A stretch of DNA of 64,000 nt, from NCBI GenBank assembly GCA_035771165.1, contig JAWNZC010000179.1, forward strand, positions 1,956,501-2,020,500, in the 5' to 3' direction. A program made the translations under genes and the position numbers. The stretch's first letter is position 1. Every line of letters starts with the position of its first letter. The notes below the pieces were generated by a model. That model had not been told where the DNA came from, searched no databases, and saw only the letters and a program-made list of their open reading frames with translations. Of the stretch, positions 1 through 12,259 are shown piece by piece. Source of the DNA: Paragorgia papillata. Lineage: Eukaryota; Cnidaria; Anthozoa; Scleralcyonacea; Coralliidae.

Positions 1-27
1 CATCTTATTAAAGATCGAAAAGATTAA

Positions 28-158
28 GGCTACGTTTACACGGTACCGGACGAATACGAGACCGGTCTCGAATTCGTCCTATTTCGCCGTGTAAACAGGC
101 GGAACCGTACTAATTCGAGACCGGTTCCAAATTCGTCCGGTACCGTGTAAACGTAGCC
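28..158. mobile_element. Harbinger-like MITE, intact
   Basis: The ends are inverted copies of GGCTACGTTTACACGGTACC and are flanked on both sides by TAA (25-27 and 159-161). A 3-bp TAA/TTA duplication is typical of PIF/Harbinger transposons. The 131-bp interior is itself made of palindromic blocks around CGAATTCGAGACCGG. It has no coding capacity. A related copy lies at 47586-47775. Confidence 0.75.
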
Positions 159-844
159 TAAGTGACCTTTTCACAATTGAAGTTGTTCCTAGGATTCTTG
201 ACTTTTGTATCCCATGTATGGTAGCTGCTATCTCATCATCATTACCATCACCATCACCACCATCATTATCGTCATGGTCATAATCATCACCACCATTATC
301 ATTAGGACCATTATCATGCTCGTTATCCCAATCATCGTTTGCTCATTATGATAAAGGGGCAGTAAGATGGAAAATTCTCTCTTCAATTTTCATTTTCTCT
401 AGAAGTACTTTTCGTATAAAGAAGTATGGCGTTCTTATTAAATCAATATCTCATCATGTCTCAGAGATATTTAGGTTTTTGTAACATGCAAATAAGATGT
501 CCTATGATGTCATCTACTCCACACAGATCAAACGAACTTCCCCAATTGAGGAATATATCAAACAATAACTGTGTACATTGCAACGTATCATTCGTATTAG
601 AACAGCTTCAGAGTTTCAGAACGTCATAAGGTATCATATTTGCATTTTTTTAAAACCAAAATATCTTTGGAACAGGATGAGAAATTGAACAAGCGACTGA
701 AGAGGCTATTCTTCTTTATTTTAAAAAAAACTTCCTTTACTGCCCTTTAGGGGAAAAAACAACTTACTTTAGGGCCTTTACTACCCTTTTTAATATTCCG
801 ATTGATAAAAATAAAGTAAATACAATTAATGATATTTTCTGTAG
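159..844. other. Intron or upstream sequence of gene A; CAT-rich microsatellite
   Basis: No coding exon is visible. Positions 229-310 are a degenerate CAT/ATC trinucleotide repeat. The stretch ends in a splice acceptor (TTTTCTGTAG at 835-844), so most of it is probably intron. The signal-peptide and linker exons expected for gene A were not found here and probably lie left of the window. Confidence 0.5.
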
Positions 845-1502
845 CGCCACATCTATAGGGTTCACAGGAGATTGGAAGGAAATTGTCGGAGGAGAATTAG
901 GAGTAGGAAAACATGTCAGGATCATCTACGATGGCTCGCGACTTTCAGGAGGTTCAGACAGGACCATAATTGCCCAATTCAAATTCAGTGACAATGGCGA
1001 AGTCTTCGAACATCTGCTTAAAGGTCCCTCAAAAGCTGACGACCGGGAAATATACACAAAATCCCTGTTCATGCCTTACGACGCGAAGAAACTGGTCATC
1101 TGGTTCAAAAGTTTGGATAATGGAAAGGTCACCTGGGACAGCGACTATGGTAAGAATTATCGTTTCGAAATAACCAAGCCAAGCATTGTATTCGATAAAG
1201 ACTGGGGCGAGACCGTGCACGGAGGTCTCGAGGCTGGTGGAGAGTTCGACATCTTCTACGACTCGAAACGACTGAAGGAAGACGACGAAATCTTTGCCCA
1301 ACTGAAGTTCTCTGACGAAGGGGAAGTTTCAACCGAGGTGCTGCAGGGACTGGGGAGTGACACCACGTACCAGACAGAAATTGTATCTGTGCCTGGTGAT
1401 GCCAAGTCGGTGATCATGTGGTTTTATCACGTGGTAAAACACGAGAAGGAGTACGACAGCGACTACGGCAAGAACTATCACTTTCAGTTGGCCAGCGAAT
1501 AA
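845..1502 (+). CDS. Gene A: two-domain DUF6209-like secreted protein, last coding exon (5' partial)
   Basis: The exon opens after the acceptor at 843-844 in phase 2, as in paralogs B and C, and reads about 218 codons to TAA at 1500-1502. It holds two tandem copies of a domain of about 110 residues. Each copy runs: a DW-KE/GE start, a G-L-x-x-G loop, a strand ending in (I/F)-(I/F)-Y-D-(G/S)-(S/K)-R-L, a FSD-x-G-E-V turn, the strand pair VIWFK or VIMWFY, and a closing DSDYGKNY(R/H)F. This pattern resembles DUF6209 as I remember it; function is unknown. Repeat 1 lacks the longer insert seen after R-L in genes B and C, so A is the most diverged of the three. The start codon and any signal peptide are outside the window. 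An AATAAA overlaps the stop codon (1498-1503) and another lies at 1785. The family name is a recollection, not a search result. Confidence 0.8.
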
Positions 1503-1935
1503 AATCGTTGTACGTTAAACTGTCAGTGTGTTTGCTTTCAAGTAACGCTTAGCCAAACTTTAGTCAAGCATTGTAACCATAGACGATAAAATACATACGT
1601 AGAGAGAAACTGTTTTCTATCGCTTCTTAGACGACTGTAAACGCATTCGCGCGAATCGAATTGTTCTTTTGTCTTATGAGCTCTCGACTGGAACTAGTTA
1701 GAAACCTATTCAATATTTACAATAGATGTGTCGATTCGCGCGAAAAAAATCGCAAGTGGAAAACCGGCTTTAGGTTGCCCAGTGAATAAAATTGTCGTGC
1801 ATTGAACGGTTAGTGGGTTTGCTTTCAAATTATAACGCTTTGCCAAACTTTAGTCGAGCAGTGCAACCATGATATACAGTAAAATGCATACGTAGAGACA
1901 ACCTGTTTTCTATCGCTTCTTGCTGTAAAAGACTC
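1492..1935 (+). repeat. Tandem duplication of the gene A 3' end
   Basis: The stop-codon region and 3' flank at about 1492-1637 recur, diverged, at about 1778-1925. Both copies carry GAATAAAAT, a GTTTGCTTTCAA block, a CCAAACTTTAGTC block and TGTTTTCTATCGCTTCTT in the same order. Between them lie two copies of ATTCGCGCGAA in inverted orientation (about 1645 and 1735), which suggests a small inserted element. Confidence 0.7.
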
Positions 1936-1963
1936 TAGCCTGCAATTTGCAAATAACTTACAC

Positions 1964-2264
1964 CATAGTCAATCGAGATATGGTCTGGAAACTCGGCAAA
2001 CTTCAAAGCGCCTATAATGAGCTGGGATTTTATGTTGAACCGTACCTTACACCGTGCACATCCTTTGTTTTAGGTTTATTAATATTTAAATAACACGGTT
2101 GAGTGATTGAACTGAAACGTTGCTATTGGACAATTCGTTCATTATACTAAAATACAATGTGTTCAGTGACCGTACACCGCCATGCACAAAAATGCATAAA
2201 GGCGAACAAAAAGATAGACCAAAGACTTTGGCTGAGTTTCCAGACCATATTTCGATTGACTATG
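1964..2264. mobile_element. MITE with CATAGT(C/T)AAT termini
   Basis: Inverted ends of about 30 bp start CATAGTCAATCGAGATATGG and are mirrored at 2235-2264. The same family occurs at 54711-55017, 55966-56353 and, decayed, about 46558-46920, with a similar length of roughly 300 bp. No transposase is seen. Confidence 0.65.
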
Positions 2265-2299
2265 CTTACACGCAAACCAAATTAACAGCTAGCTTGAGT

Positions 2300-3230
2300 C
2301 CGGGGTGGCGCCAGGAATTCCCCGACACAGGGGCTAAGGTCCCCATACAGGGGGGCTCAAAATATGAGCGTCTAGAATCGCTTTTTCCATCTTCTCCGCG
2401 TGAGATTATCGCAATAACCGACAAGTTACAGCATCTCTTTTCATGCTATCAATAAAGAGAAAAATGCTGAACAGCTAGTGTGGTCATTAACCTTTGCCAT
2501 TTTCGTTCAATATTGCAGATAGAAAATGGAATTTTGTGTGTTGTAATTATTAATACTGTTGCCCTCTACACAATATATACCGGACCCTGTGTTTCTAAAG
2601 GAGTTTTATCTCACTATTAAAGCATTAATTACTGCATGGCTTAAAGTGTTTATGAAACGAAAATTAAGTTTGTCTTATTTGAAAGAACTTTTGAAATGAC
2701 AAAGTAAGATCTTTTGCTGTTTTTTGTTTCCTTGCTTCGTTTATGAGATATTTCAGTTTGTTTTATATGTGAAACTAACCAGTGACATCACAACGTGCAT
2801 AATGACTTACTGGGAAAGGTTATATATCTTTGCTATTACTAAACGGAATCAGTTGAAAATGTATATTTCTGTTGTTGTAAGGGAAAAACGCACACATAAT
2901 TGCTTTGAAGTGATTCCGTTTGATAACAGAAAAGATATATAACCTTTCCCAGTAAGTCATTATGGCACCTTGTGATGTCACTGGTTAGTTTCACATATAA
3001 AACAAACTGAAATATCTCATAAACGAAGCGAGGAAACAAAAAACAGCAAAAGATCTTACTTTGTCATTTCAAAAGTTCTTTCAAATAAGACAAACTTAAT
3101 TTTCGTTTCATAAACACTTTAAGTTTTAAAAATTGTTAAAAATACTATTTTTCTTCCAGATCATTCCTCGACAAATCTGTAAATTTTCCCCGATTAGGGT
3201 TCCCCGACAGGGGGACTGGCGCCAGCCCTG
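2300..3230. mobile_element. hAT-type non-autonomous element
   Basis: The left end CCGGGGTGGCGCCAG mirrors the right end CTGGCGCCAGCCCTG. The flanks are 8-bp direct repeats GCTTGAGT (2292-2299) and GCTTGACT (3231-3238), a 7/8 match. CAGGG-like ends and 8-bp duplications are hAT hallmarks. A second element (2645-3118) is nested inside. Confidence 0.7.
2645..3118. mobile_element. TTAA-flanked fold-back element, 474 bp
   Basis: The two halves are near-complete inverted copies, with ends AGTGTTTATGAAACGAAAAT and its mirror. It is bounded by TTAA on each side (2641-2644 and 3119-3122), as for piggyBac or Kolobok transposons. Relatives lie at 30591, 33907, 38408 and 42639. No ORF of its own. Confidence 0.7.
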
Positions 3231-3599
3231 GCTTGACTTGGAAAACGAATAGAGCACCATCGTGTATCGTGTTGCAGGTACTTAGGCATTGTAATCATGC
3301 ACAAATAGATACAGACATAGTCTGGAGTTCTATCGACCACTTCTTAACTGGCGTAAACGCGAACGTGACAATAAAAATGGTTTTTGCTAGGTTTACTATA
3401 TTTATTGCATTTTAAAATCGTGCCATCAATTATGGCCAAGGCTCAGTCAAAGAAAACGGTACCATTTGGCTCAATTTATTCAACAATTTAAGTAAAAGAC
3501 AATCCACAAAGTTAGTACAGTCGAACCCATATTAAGCGGTCACCTTTGGGACCCCGCTTAGGTGTCCGCCTATATCATGGTTAGGGGATTTTACAAATT

Positions 3600-3845
3600 T
3601 AAGATATTTGGAACCTTCTGAGAAGATTTGTAATATATCTTCCTTTCCTAAAATTTCATGTTCATGGACTTTTTTGCTGTGAAAGTTGACGAAAGTGACG
3701 TCAAAGGAGGAATCTGTAAAGTGGTTTTTGTATAGACAAATTCCTCTTTTGACGTCACTTCCGTCAACTTTAACGGCAAAACGGTCCATGAAGATGAAAT
3801 TTTAGGGAAGGAAGATATATTACAAATCTTCTCAGAAGGTTCCCC
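3600..3845. repeat. Long hairpin element
   Basis: GGAACCTTCTGAGAAGATTT at about 3610 is mirrored at about 3823-3842, and the arms pair through the interior (for example TTGACG-AAGTGACGTCAAA against its mirror). The ORFs in it are by-products of the palindrome. The outer flank at 3527-3550 carries the ATTAAGCGGTCACC motif of pogo-like ends (compare 56750-57883). Confidence 0.6.
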
Positions 3846-3872
3846 AGCCATGATATAGGCAAAGCTAAGAGG

Positions 3873-4544
3873 CAGTGCTGGAAAATGTCCGGCAGCGCCG
3901 CTGCCAGGAAATGTTTTGTAAAAGTTGTTCGCAGGAAATTTTTTGTATCTTGCAGGAAATATTTGTCAGTTTTTTTTAATCCAAGTCAAAGTTTAAAGAT
4001 AAATTGCCTATTATTCAAAAGATCGAAAAGCGTCACGGTCACACAATTTTGATGGGCATCACTTTTGATCGAATATCAAGTTTCATATTCGATGACTCAT
4101 CTTCCTATATTCTTGCCAAACCCAGCGGCGATTTGTAAACAATTCGAAAGTTTTAGAAAACAATGAAATATTTATAATTTCAGTATAGTGTTGCTGTGGC
4201 AGGCTGCAGCTGTCATTGTGCATTTGCAAGAATGGAAGCTGCTTTAATCTTATTCAACTGTTTCAGCATTTCGATTTTTGACGCTAGTACTTGTATTACA
4301 TACAGTAGTATTCAGGGCGCTTAGCGCCCTGGTAGTATTCAATTGAAAAAGTTCGCTATTTCAAAGTATGTATAGATACCACATTCAGATAAATTATGGT
4401 TTTGAGATGCAAACTTGCAAGTCTGGTGGTATCACAACTTATAAAATTGAAAAATTCTATCAGGGGCAGGAAATCGTTAATTTAGCAGGAAATATTTATT
4501 TTTGGATTTTGCTGCCAGGAAGAAAAATGCTTTATCTAGCACTG
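3873..4544. mobile_element. hAT-type non-autonomous element, decayed
   Basis: The ends are CAGTGCTGGAAAA and TTTATCTAGCACTG. The flanking octamers CTAAGAGG (3865-3872) and TTAAGATG (4545-4552) match at 6 of 8. The interior has CTGCCAGGAA-type repeats but no transposase. Confidence 0.6.
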
Positions 4545-4974
4545 TTAAGATGGGCGCCCGTTTAAAATAGGTTGCACATTAGGGGGTACGCATGTGGTGA
4601 CCAGGTTTTTGTGCCTATATACGTAGTTTGTTTACACTATAATTCTACATTCGTTTAAGTTTTCTTAAAATAACTCTTCATGTCTGTTTTCAATCTACGA
4701 AAGCTTATGAACTTTGCGGTGGTGCCCATCTGCGCTAAATTCGGCCCCATGTCCTATCCAGTTTTATTGAGATCAGTGTCGTGTAGTCATTCCTGTATGT
4801 ATGCGGTATAATAATGTTGCTGTTGTGTTTTACCATGGATTGTAAAAGTCAATCATGTGGCGTGTTTTAAGCCTTTTGATTGGTTAAATTGCATTTACTC
4901 AGTTTGCCGAATGGTTGAATTCTAGTTGAAAATTGTGATATCACTGTAAGCTCGGCCAAAAATTGCGTCATTGC

Positions 4975-5980
4975 AAGATTTATAATAAAATGGCAATAAA
5001 AACTTCGTTCAAAAGATACAACCGTACTGATCATCTGGAGACAACTCGGCCAAACCTCGGTTTCGCAATAATTAAACATGACTGTTCTCTGACGTCCTTC
5101 ACTCCTTCAGTTTAAAGTTTCCGATTATTTTTAATACACCTTGATTCGCGGACAATCCGACTACCCTGACATCTTTGTTTGAGACGACTGCTGGGTAGTG
5201 TGCCAAGAAATGTCGTGGAAATATTAAAAAACATCGATAAAATGGCAAGAAAAGCTTCGTTCAAGAGACAACGCGGCCATGAAATCGCCATCGCGCGGCC
5301 GGGAGACTAATGATCGCGACCCCCAAAAAAACCCAAAAGAGCCGAAACCTAGCCCGAGTAATAATTGCAGGGTTTCGCTTTCAGGCTTTCGCAGAAGCGA
5401 ATTTGTCAATGACTTCGTCAGAGTTAATTCTGCATATATAATTTTGGCAAAAATGTCATCCACTAGCAAACGCCATTCGTCATTCGTTTTAGAGAGTTTA
5501 ACACGAAGCAATTATTTTTATTAATAATTGCAGGATTTCGCTTTCAGGCTTTCGCAAAAGTATAAATTTGTCAACTAGATGACTTCGTCAAATTTAATTC
5601 CGCATATATAATTTTGGCAAAAATGTCGTCCACTAGCAAACGCCATTCGTTTTAGAGAGTTTAACACGAAGCAATTATTTCGATTAATAATTGCTGGCTT
5701 TCGCTTTAGGCTTTCGCAAAATTTGTCAATGACTTCGTCAAAGTAAATTCTGTATATATAATTTTGGCAAAAATGTCGCACGCTAGCAAACGCTACACGC
5801 CGTTCGTCATTTGATTAATAATTGCAGGATTTCGCTTTCAGGCTTTCGCAGAAGCGAATTTGTCAATGACTTCGTCAGAGTTAATTCTGCATATATAATT
5901 TTGGCAAAAATATCGCATGCTAGCAAACGCTACACACCATTCGTCATTTGATTAACAAGAGGCCTGCTCAAGCGTTCACT
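4975..5980. repeat. Duplicated segment, copy 1, with an internal tandem array
   Basis: The sequence from about 4975 (AATGGCAATAAAAACTTCGT) to about 5960 recurs at 6627-6783 plus 9477-10440. From about 5350 it is a tandem array of units of roughly 130-170 bp. Each unit has TAATAATTGCAGG, TTTCGCTTTCAGGCTTTCGC, AATGACTTCGTCA, ATAATTTTGGCAAAAATGTC and CTAGCAAACGC. Four units are present here. The short ORFs come from the repeat. Confidence 0.7.
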
Positions 5981-6626
5981 CGGGCTACTGATTTCTGAAA
6001 GCTTCGCGTAGCCTGTGCGTACTCTAGCAAGACTATATGGCAATGGCAATGCATAATTACATAGATTTTCACAAATAGAATCTATGGTCTTATATGAACT
6101 GCTGGGGTGCAGGAAGCGCCAATAATATATTTAGTAGACAAAACCTATAGTGTCGGATTCGGCAGATTCAAGCGATCATTTTGATATAGAATTTATTTAA
6201 ATTTCGACAAACAGAAAATATTTAAACATGTTTTAAAACACACGTTTCCAAGAGTAATACGACTCGCGATATCTAGACATGCACCGACGGAACATGTTCA
6301 ACATATTGATATCTTACCGATATTTGCTCTATTCGGTGCTTATTATTATACTTGCATTTTGTAGTTGTTGGACTATAAAGCAGCAAGGCCAGGACCAACC
6401 TGTTTTGAAATAGCTCGTCATCTTTTACGTACTAGGTCTACCGCGATCGCCGGTGTGTGCAGTTGTAAACATTGTAAAGCCTTTGTAAGCATGTTTATGA
6501 TGAATTGAAGACATTGTCAGCCGCATTACTGATCAACTATAACTCGGTCACTTGCAAAGCTTCTCAAACAAGTAAACAACTGAGAAACAGTGAAATGTCT
6601 TGTGAATATTCAAAAACATCGATAAA
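5981..6626. other. Spacer between duplicate copies
   Basis: I see no gene, RNA or transposon end in this AT-rich stretch. Confidence 0.4.
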
Positions 6627-6783
6627 ATGGCAATAAAAACTTCGTTCAAAAGATACAACCATACTGATCATCTGGAGACAACTCGGCCAAACCTCGGTTT
6701 CGCAATAATTAAACATGACTGTTCTCTGACGTCCTTCACTCCTTCAGTTTAAAGTTTCCGATTATTTTTAATACACCTTGATT

Positions 6784-8048
6784 CAGGGGCGGATGCAGGA
6801 ATTTTTCAGAGTACGTCAAAACCCGGAAATATTATTTCTAGGGGGGTCCGGGGGCATGCCCCCCCGGAAATTTTTTAAAATTTGGTTCCCTGAAATGGCA
6901 TTTCCTGCATTCTGGCAAGACTATTTAGCAAAATCTTACAGTTTTAACTTGTGTTTTTTATACAACATTTTATGATTTTTTAAGGACTTGTGCTTTTGTA
7001 TTTTTTTTATCATTATTGGAGACAACTTTTTAGGACTGTTTTGCTCCATGTCAGAGCTCATCAGCATGCCTATGAATCACTGTTGTACAGTGAATCCAAC
7101 ATGGACAGCCAAGGCTCCAACATATTTTGTAAGGTCAATTGCAGCCACTTGCTGCAAGTGCAATCCCTTAGCTGCCAAGCTGTCTGGTCTTGGGGCACCA
7201 GATACTAGCCTTAACACATACTAGCCAGACACTGTCTGATTAGAAGAAGCATTATGAATAGACCATATAGGACATTTCATGGACATAGAGGAGTTCACCT
7301 CTCTACATCATCCTAGTCATCTTAACTAATACTTTACCCCTTATTTACTCTGAGTTGTCTGGTTTTGAGGCACCAGATACTTGCCTTAATACCTCTATCC
7401 AGCCAGAGACTGTCTGATTAGAAGTCATTTTAGTATCAAAAGACCACATGGGACATTTCATGGACATATAGAGAAGCTCACCTCTCTACATCATTCCAAG
7501 TCATACTCATACATACTAACTAGTAACTACCAAGTACTTTTTTTTCTCTTCCCCCCCCCAGAAATATATATATACTGTATATATAAATACTTTATTTCAT
7601 TGCAAGATAATATAGATAGTACAAATAGATATGAAAGAAGAAAATAATAATTTACGGTGATGGGGAATCTACAAGAAAGCAAAATTCAAAATTTGCTTGT
7701 TTGGTGTATACATTAATAATTACCAAACTATGGACAATATATACCACCTCGAGCCCACTACACAACATCTAAATTATCGATGTTGCATAATAAGCCCAAG
7801 AAGGTATTTACTGTTATATTAACTTAATATAACATTGTTAGTATAGAGAAGAGATGAATATGCTAGCTCAGATATAGCCTAGAAAATTGTTTTGTTTAAA
7901 GTACATTTTACTATTTCACATATATACTGTATATATATATATAAAACAATAATAACCTGTTGAGTCTTTGAACTTTAACTATAATATGCTCTGGATTCCC
8001 ATCGAGCACTCTGCCAAAAGTTTTTACAACATCTTCTACAGTACCGGT

Positions 8049-8124
<76 letters not shown>

Positions 8125-9476
8125 GATGAAATAATATATAAACCTAATTGCTGCCTTTTTTTAATAAATGAATTTTTACATTTTTTAAAAATTGTATATT
8201 AAAAATGATTTACATTCGTCGCTATTGATCTAAAATTGCTACAAACTTTCGGCTACAGTAAGATTTAATTATAATATTCAGTGATGGATTACTTACTTAT
8301 ATTTGTAACACATCTCATTATCTCAATAATTATTAATTATTCATAAATATACTCGAGCTCTACATATCCCATCTAATTTAAATAATTTACGCTTTTCACG
8401 GTTGCACAAGTCTGAGGAACTAAAGATAAGATAGTATCCACTCACCATACAACGTTTCTTAACTTTCGTTCAACAAACAGCTTTAGCATACTGAGGAATA
8501 TATGCCTCCGCGTCGATATCCCGATGTAATGTCTTGCCAAATATCTGCGCCGAAAACTCTTGACCCACGAGGAAACCACACGATTAGAGTTTCTTTGTCA
8601 AATCGCAACAGATCGCCTTCAACAAATATTCATCGTTTCCACTCTGTAGTGTAGAGCATTCTCTACAAGTTCCGTGACAGTCTCAAGCTGAAGTTTGACT
8701 GCCGGCTCAGATAGCTTAGTTATGCCGTAGTCTTGCACTCTTGCCGTAGTCCGTGTACGTCGAAATATCCTTTGCTAGCCAATCAAAAGCCAAAGAACGT
8801 CAAAATATTTTACTTCCGACGTAGACTATCTACTTCCGACGTACCTCTATTGTCTTTGTCCAATCAGTGCTCGTTATTTCGACGTAGACGGCCATTTTGA
8901 CGTAGTCTAATTATCCACATTTGTAAATGGAGTGAATGACATCCCTCTCTATCCCTACCGTATGAACAGTTTCGTTCAGGCTACATGAAGTAGACCAAGA
9001 CACTAAGTGTCCCCAGCCGAGGAGGGGGGCTGAGTCAGAGAATTATTCAATTTTCCTCGATATAGGAGGTATCATCGGTTACAAAATATGAAGCTTAACC
9101 ATTTTTCCGGAGGGTTGTGGTTAGGTTTAGGGTTTCCGGGGGGCGTGATTACCCGTGGGTGGTATGGGGGTGAGGATTCGTTTTAAAAGGTTGTCCAATC
9201 AGATGGTGGTTTTAATGTTGGTTAAGCTTCATAATTTGAAGGTAATGATACCTCGATATAGCGCTAAATACGTGCGAAAATGAAATTTTTGAAAATTTAA
9301 AAAATTTAAAAATTCATATAATTTTTTTAAAAATTTGAATATTCTTAAAATTTGAAATTTTCAAATTTTAAATAATTTTTTAAAATTTTTTCCAACTAAT
9401 TAATGCATGAATAAATTAGTCTGGGATTTTTGTCTACGTCGCATGACGTGCTTGACGTACCCTAAATCCGCCCCTG
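6784..9476. mobile_element. hAT-type element, 2.7 kb, perfect 8-bp target duplication
   Basis: The left end is CAGGGGCGGATGCAGG and the right end is ATCCGCCCCTG. The flanks are identical octamers CCTTGATT at 6776-6783 and 9477-9484. No hAT transposase ORF is visible, so it is non-autonomous. The interior holds an exon-like segment on the minus strand (7956-8043) also found at 19461-19548, AT microsatellites, and unassigned sequence. Confidence 0.85.
8049..8121. repeat. (TA)n microsatellite
   Basis: About 70 bp of near-pure TA dinucleotides inside the hAT element. Confidence 0.9.
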
Positions 9477-10711
9477 CCTTGATTCGCTGACAGTCCGACT
9501 ACTCTGACATCTTTGTTTGAGACGACTGCTGGGTAGTGTGCCAAGAAATGTAGTGGAAATATTAAAAAACATAGATAAAATGGCAAGAAAAGTTTCGTTC
9601 AACAGACAACGCGGCCATGAAATCGCCATCGCGCGGCCGGGAGACTAATGATCACGACCCCAAAAAAACCCAAAAAGAGCCGAAACCTAATAATTGCAGG
9701 ATTTCGCTTTCAGGCTTTCGCAGAAGCGAAGTTGTCAATGACTTCGTCAGAGTTAATTCTGCATGTATAATTTTGGCAAAAATGTCATCCACTAGCAAAC
9801 GCCATTCGTCATTCGTTTTAGAGAGTTTAACACGAAGCAATTATTTTGATTAATAATTGCAGGATTTCGCTTTCAGGCTTTCGCAAAAGTATAAATTTGT
9901 CAACTAGATGACTTCGTCAAATTTAATTCCGCATATATAATTTTGGCAAAAATGTCGTCCACTAGCAAACGCCATTCGTTTTAGAGAGTTTAACACGAAG
10001 CAATTATTTCGATTAATAATTGCAGGCTTTCGCTTTAGGCTTTCGCAAAATTTGTCAATGACTTCGTCAAAGTAAATTCTGTATATATAATTTTGGCAAA
10101 AATGTCGCACGCTAGCAAACGCTACACGCCATTCGTAATTTGATTAATAATTGCAGGATTTCGCTTTCAGGCTTTCGCAGAAGCGAATTTGTCAATGACT
10201 TCGTCAAAGTTAATTCTGCATATAATTTTGGCAAAAATGTCGCACACTAGCAAATGCTACACGCCATTCGGTGTTTTCGAGGGTTTAATACAAGGCAATT
10301 ATTTTGATTAATAATTGCAGGCTTTCGCTTTCAGGCTTTCGCAGAAACAAATTTGTCAATGACTTCGTCAAAGTTATAATTTAATTATGCATATATAATT
10401 TTGGCGAAAGTATCGCCCAACTAGCAAACGCCATACGGACGCTTCCGAGCATGCGCCACATATTCACTATATACGCTATTGCTGCACTATATCTTCTTGA
10501 CTTTTTCTACTTGTCTTAAATACCTTGAACAACAAACAGTCGTCTTCCCAAAAGGTCCACTAGTTCAACTCCGGTGCTACATTTCATCGATAAACGTCAC
10601 TATATAACGTTGAAGAAATAGTTAGTAATAGTCATTGAACTCTAAATAAACTGGAACGCTAACTCCATAAGTCAGGCACTATGAATGGATGAAGCCAAAA
10701 ATCTTTAAATG

Positions 10712-11037
10712 TTAGTTTTTCTGAGTTTTGAGCTGAAATACTTAACGCTGAACGTTGCGCTGTATATGAAACTGAAGCTATTGAAAAATGCTATTTGGTA
10801 TAGAAACTTCAAGACTTTAGCTAAAAGGGAAATAATTAAAAAATAGAAAAACAACTGCCATTTTCTTTGCCGTAGGTTACAAAATGGCAGTTGTTTTTCT
10901 ATTTTTTAATTATTTCCCTTTTACTGAGTTAAACTCTTGAAGTTTCTATACCAAATAGCATTTTTTAATAGCTTCAGTTTCATATAAAGCCCAACGTTCA
11001 GCGTTAAGTATTTCAGCTCAAAACTCAGAAAAACTAC
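10712..11037. repeat. Long fold-back element
   Basis: GTTTTTCTGAGTTTTGAGCT at the left is mirrored by AGCTCAAAACTCAGAAAAAC at the right. The arms pair along most of their length around a short centre near 10880. A TTTCAAG(A)CTTTAG-type block recurs near 30575, suggesting a dispersed family. Confidence 0.65.
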
Positions 11038-12250
11038 AACAAGTTTCTTAGTGTTATTTCCCAGCGAAATATGGTCGAACATTTACTACATTTTAAAAAG
11101 TTTAAAATAACGAGGAAACTTATACTATACATCAAATTGAAGCCAATGCTATTTCTAAAAACACACGTATAAAATTGTATTTTATTTCAATCCGTTGTTT
11201 TGGAGTAATTTGTTATCGTCCCAAACAAAATATATGGCAGGATGAAAATTAAGTAACTTGAAGCACGGTAGCTACCTGCAAAGGGACTGGCACTGGCTTC
11301 AAAATCCCCCCCTGAGTTATCGTTCCAGTCTTCTTATAGTTCAATGGTTATAGTCCGTTATGGTTGGTTGGTGAGCGAGCGAGCGAGCGAGCGAGCCCCT
11401 AAAACACTTCGGAATATAATAAAACAGTGAAATACTTGACCGCGATTGGCTGAGCGAGCGAAACCAGTCTCTAAAAGGAGGTGTTTATACCGAGACGGCC
11501 AGCCCTCCTAGAAAATCTTGTCTCAGTAAAAAAACAGTAAAATTTCCAAAATATATAGCTATAAGAAACTTGGAAATAATTTATAATCTTCAATCGAAAC
11601 TTTGAACTCAATGTTTGTAAATATCTTAGAAAGAACTTGAATTCAGGTCCGAAACCAACCTCCTACCCAGGGTCTTATCTCCGGGGGAGCGGAGATAAGA
11701 CCCTGGGTACGAAGTTGGTCTGAAACGAGATTGGTGTCAAATCCACATGAAATAATGCCTTCCGGGTGGTCATGAGCTGGAAACGAACCTTGAAGCAACA
11801 AGACTGACTTTAAAACGGCAGCCGACCTCGTGTAATCATAGTTGGTGTAATCATAGTTGGTGTCATGAAAGGAATTGTATAGCTTCTTTTTTTAAAGTTA
11901 GATAGAAGGGGGTAAATAGAGGCACGGCAATTAGCGTAAAACGGGGAAAAAATCTGCTCTGCGTTGCGATGAAAACGGACACCATTTTCATTACCTCGCT
12001 ATAAAGAACGTATCGTTGGCGTTAAATTAGTGAAAATACTCAGGAAATACACTTGCCCGTGGAAAGTTAGATAGTTGAGGATGTCTATTTCACAAAAACA
12101 AGAAATTCCGAATTTTTTTTGTCCAAGACCCCCTTAAGTTTAGACCGACCTCACGGTATATATAAATCCCCACTAGGCCGATTACATGAGGCGAGTTGGC
12201 CCGGTTAACCGAGTGGCCCGCTTCGTATATTTGAAAAACGTCCCGTCCTG
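11038..12250. other. Gene-free; short palindrome at about 11658-11712
   Basis: A GCGA tetranucleotide run lies at 11373-11395. ACCCAGGGTCTTATCTCCG is followed directly by its mirror (about 11668-11708), giving a near-perfect hairpin. A related ACCCAGGGCCATTTGT palindrome lies near 61281. I see no coding exon. Confidence 0.45.
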
Positions 12251-12259
12251 TTTACTTCT

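Larger units (their letters stand above)
6627..10440. repeat. Duplicated segment, copy 2, split by a hAT element
   Basis: It matches copy 1 (4975-5980) at 6627-6783 and resumes at 9477. The break is exactly the hAT insertion at 6784-9476. The tandem array (about 9690-10440) has five units, one more than copy 1. Confidence 0.7.

Noticed and set aside
5224..5781. ORFs on both strands repeated at 9617-10110
   Set aside because: They lie in the duplicated tandem array and recur only because the repeat does; no domain is recognisable.
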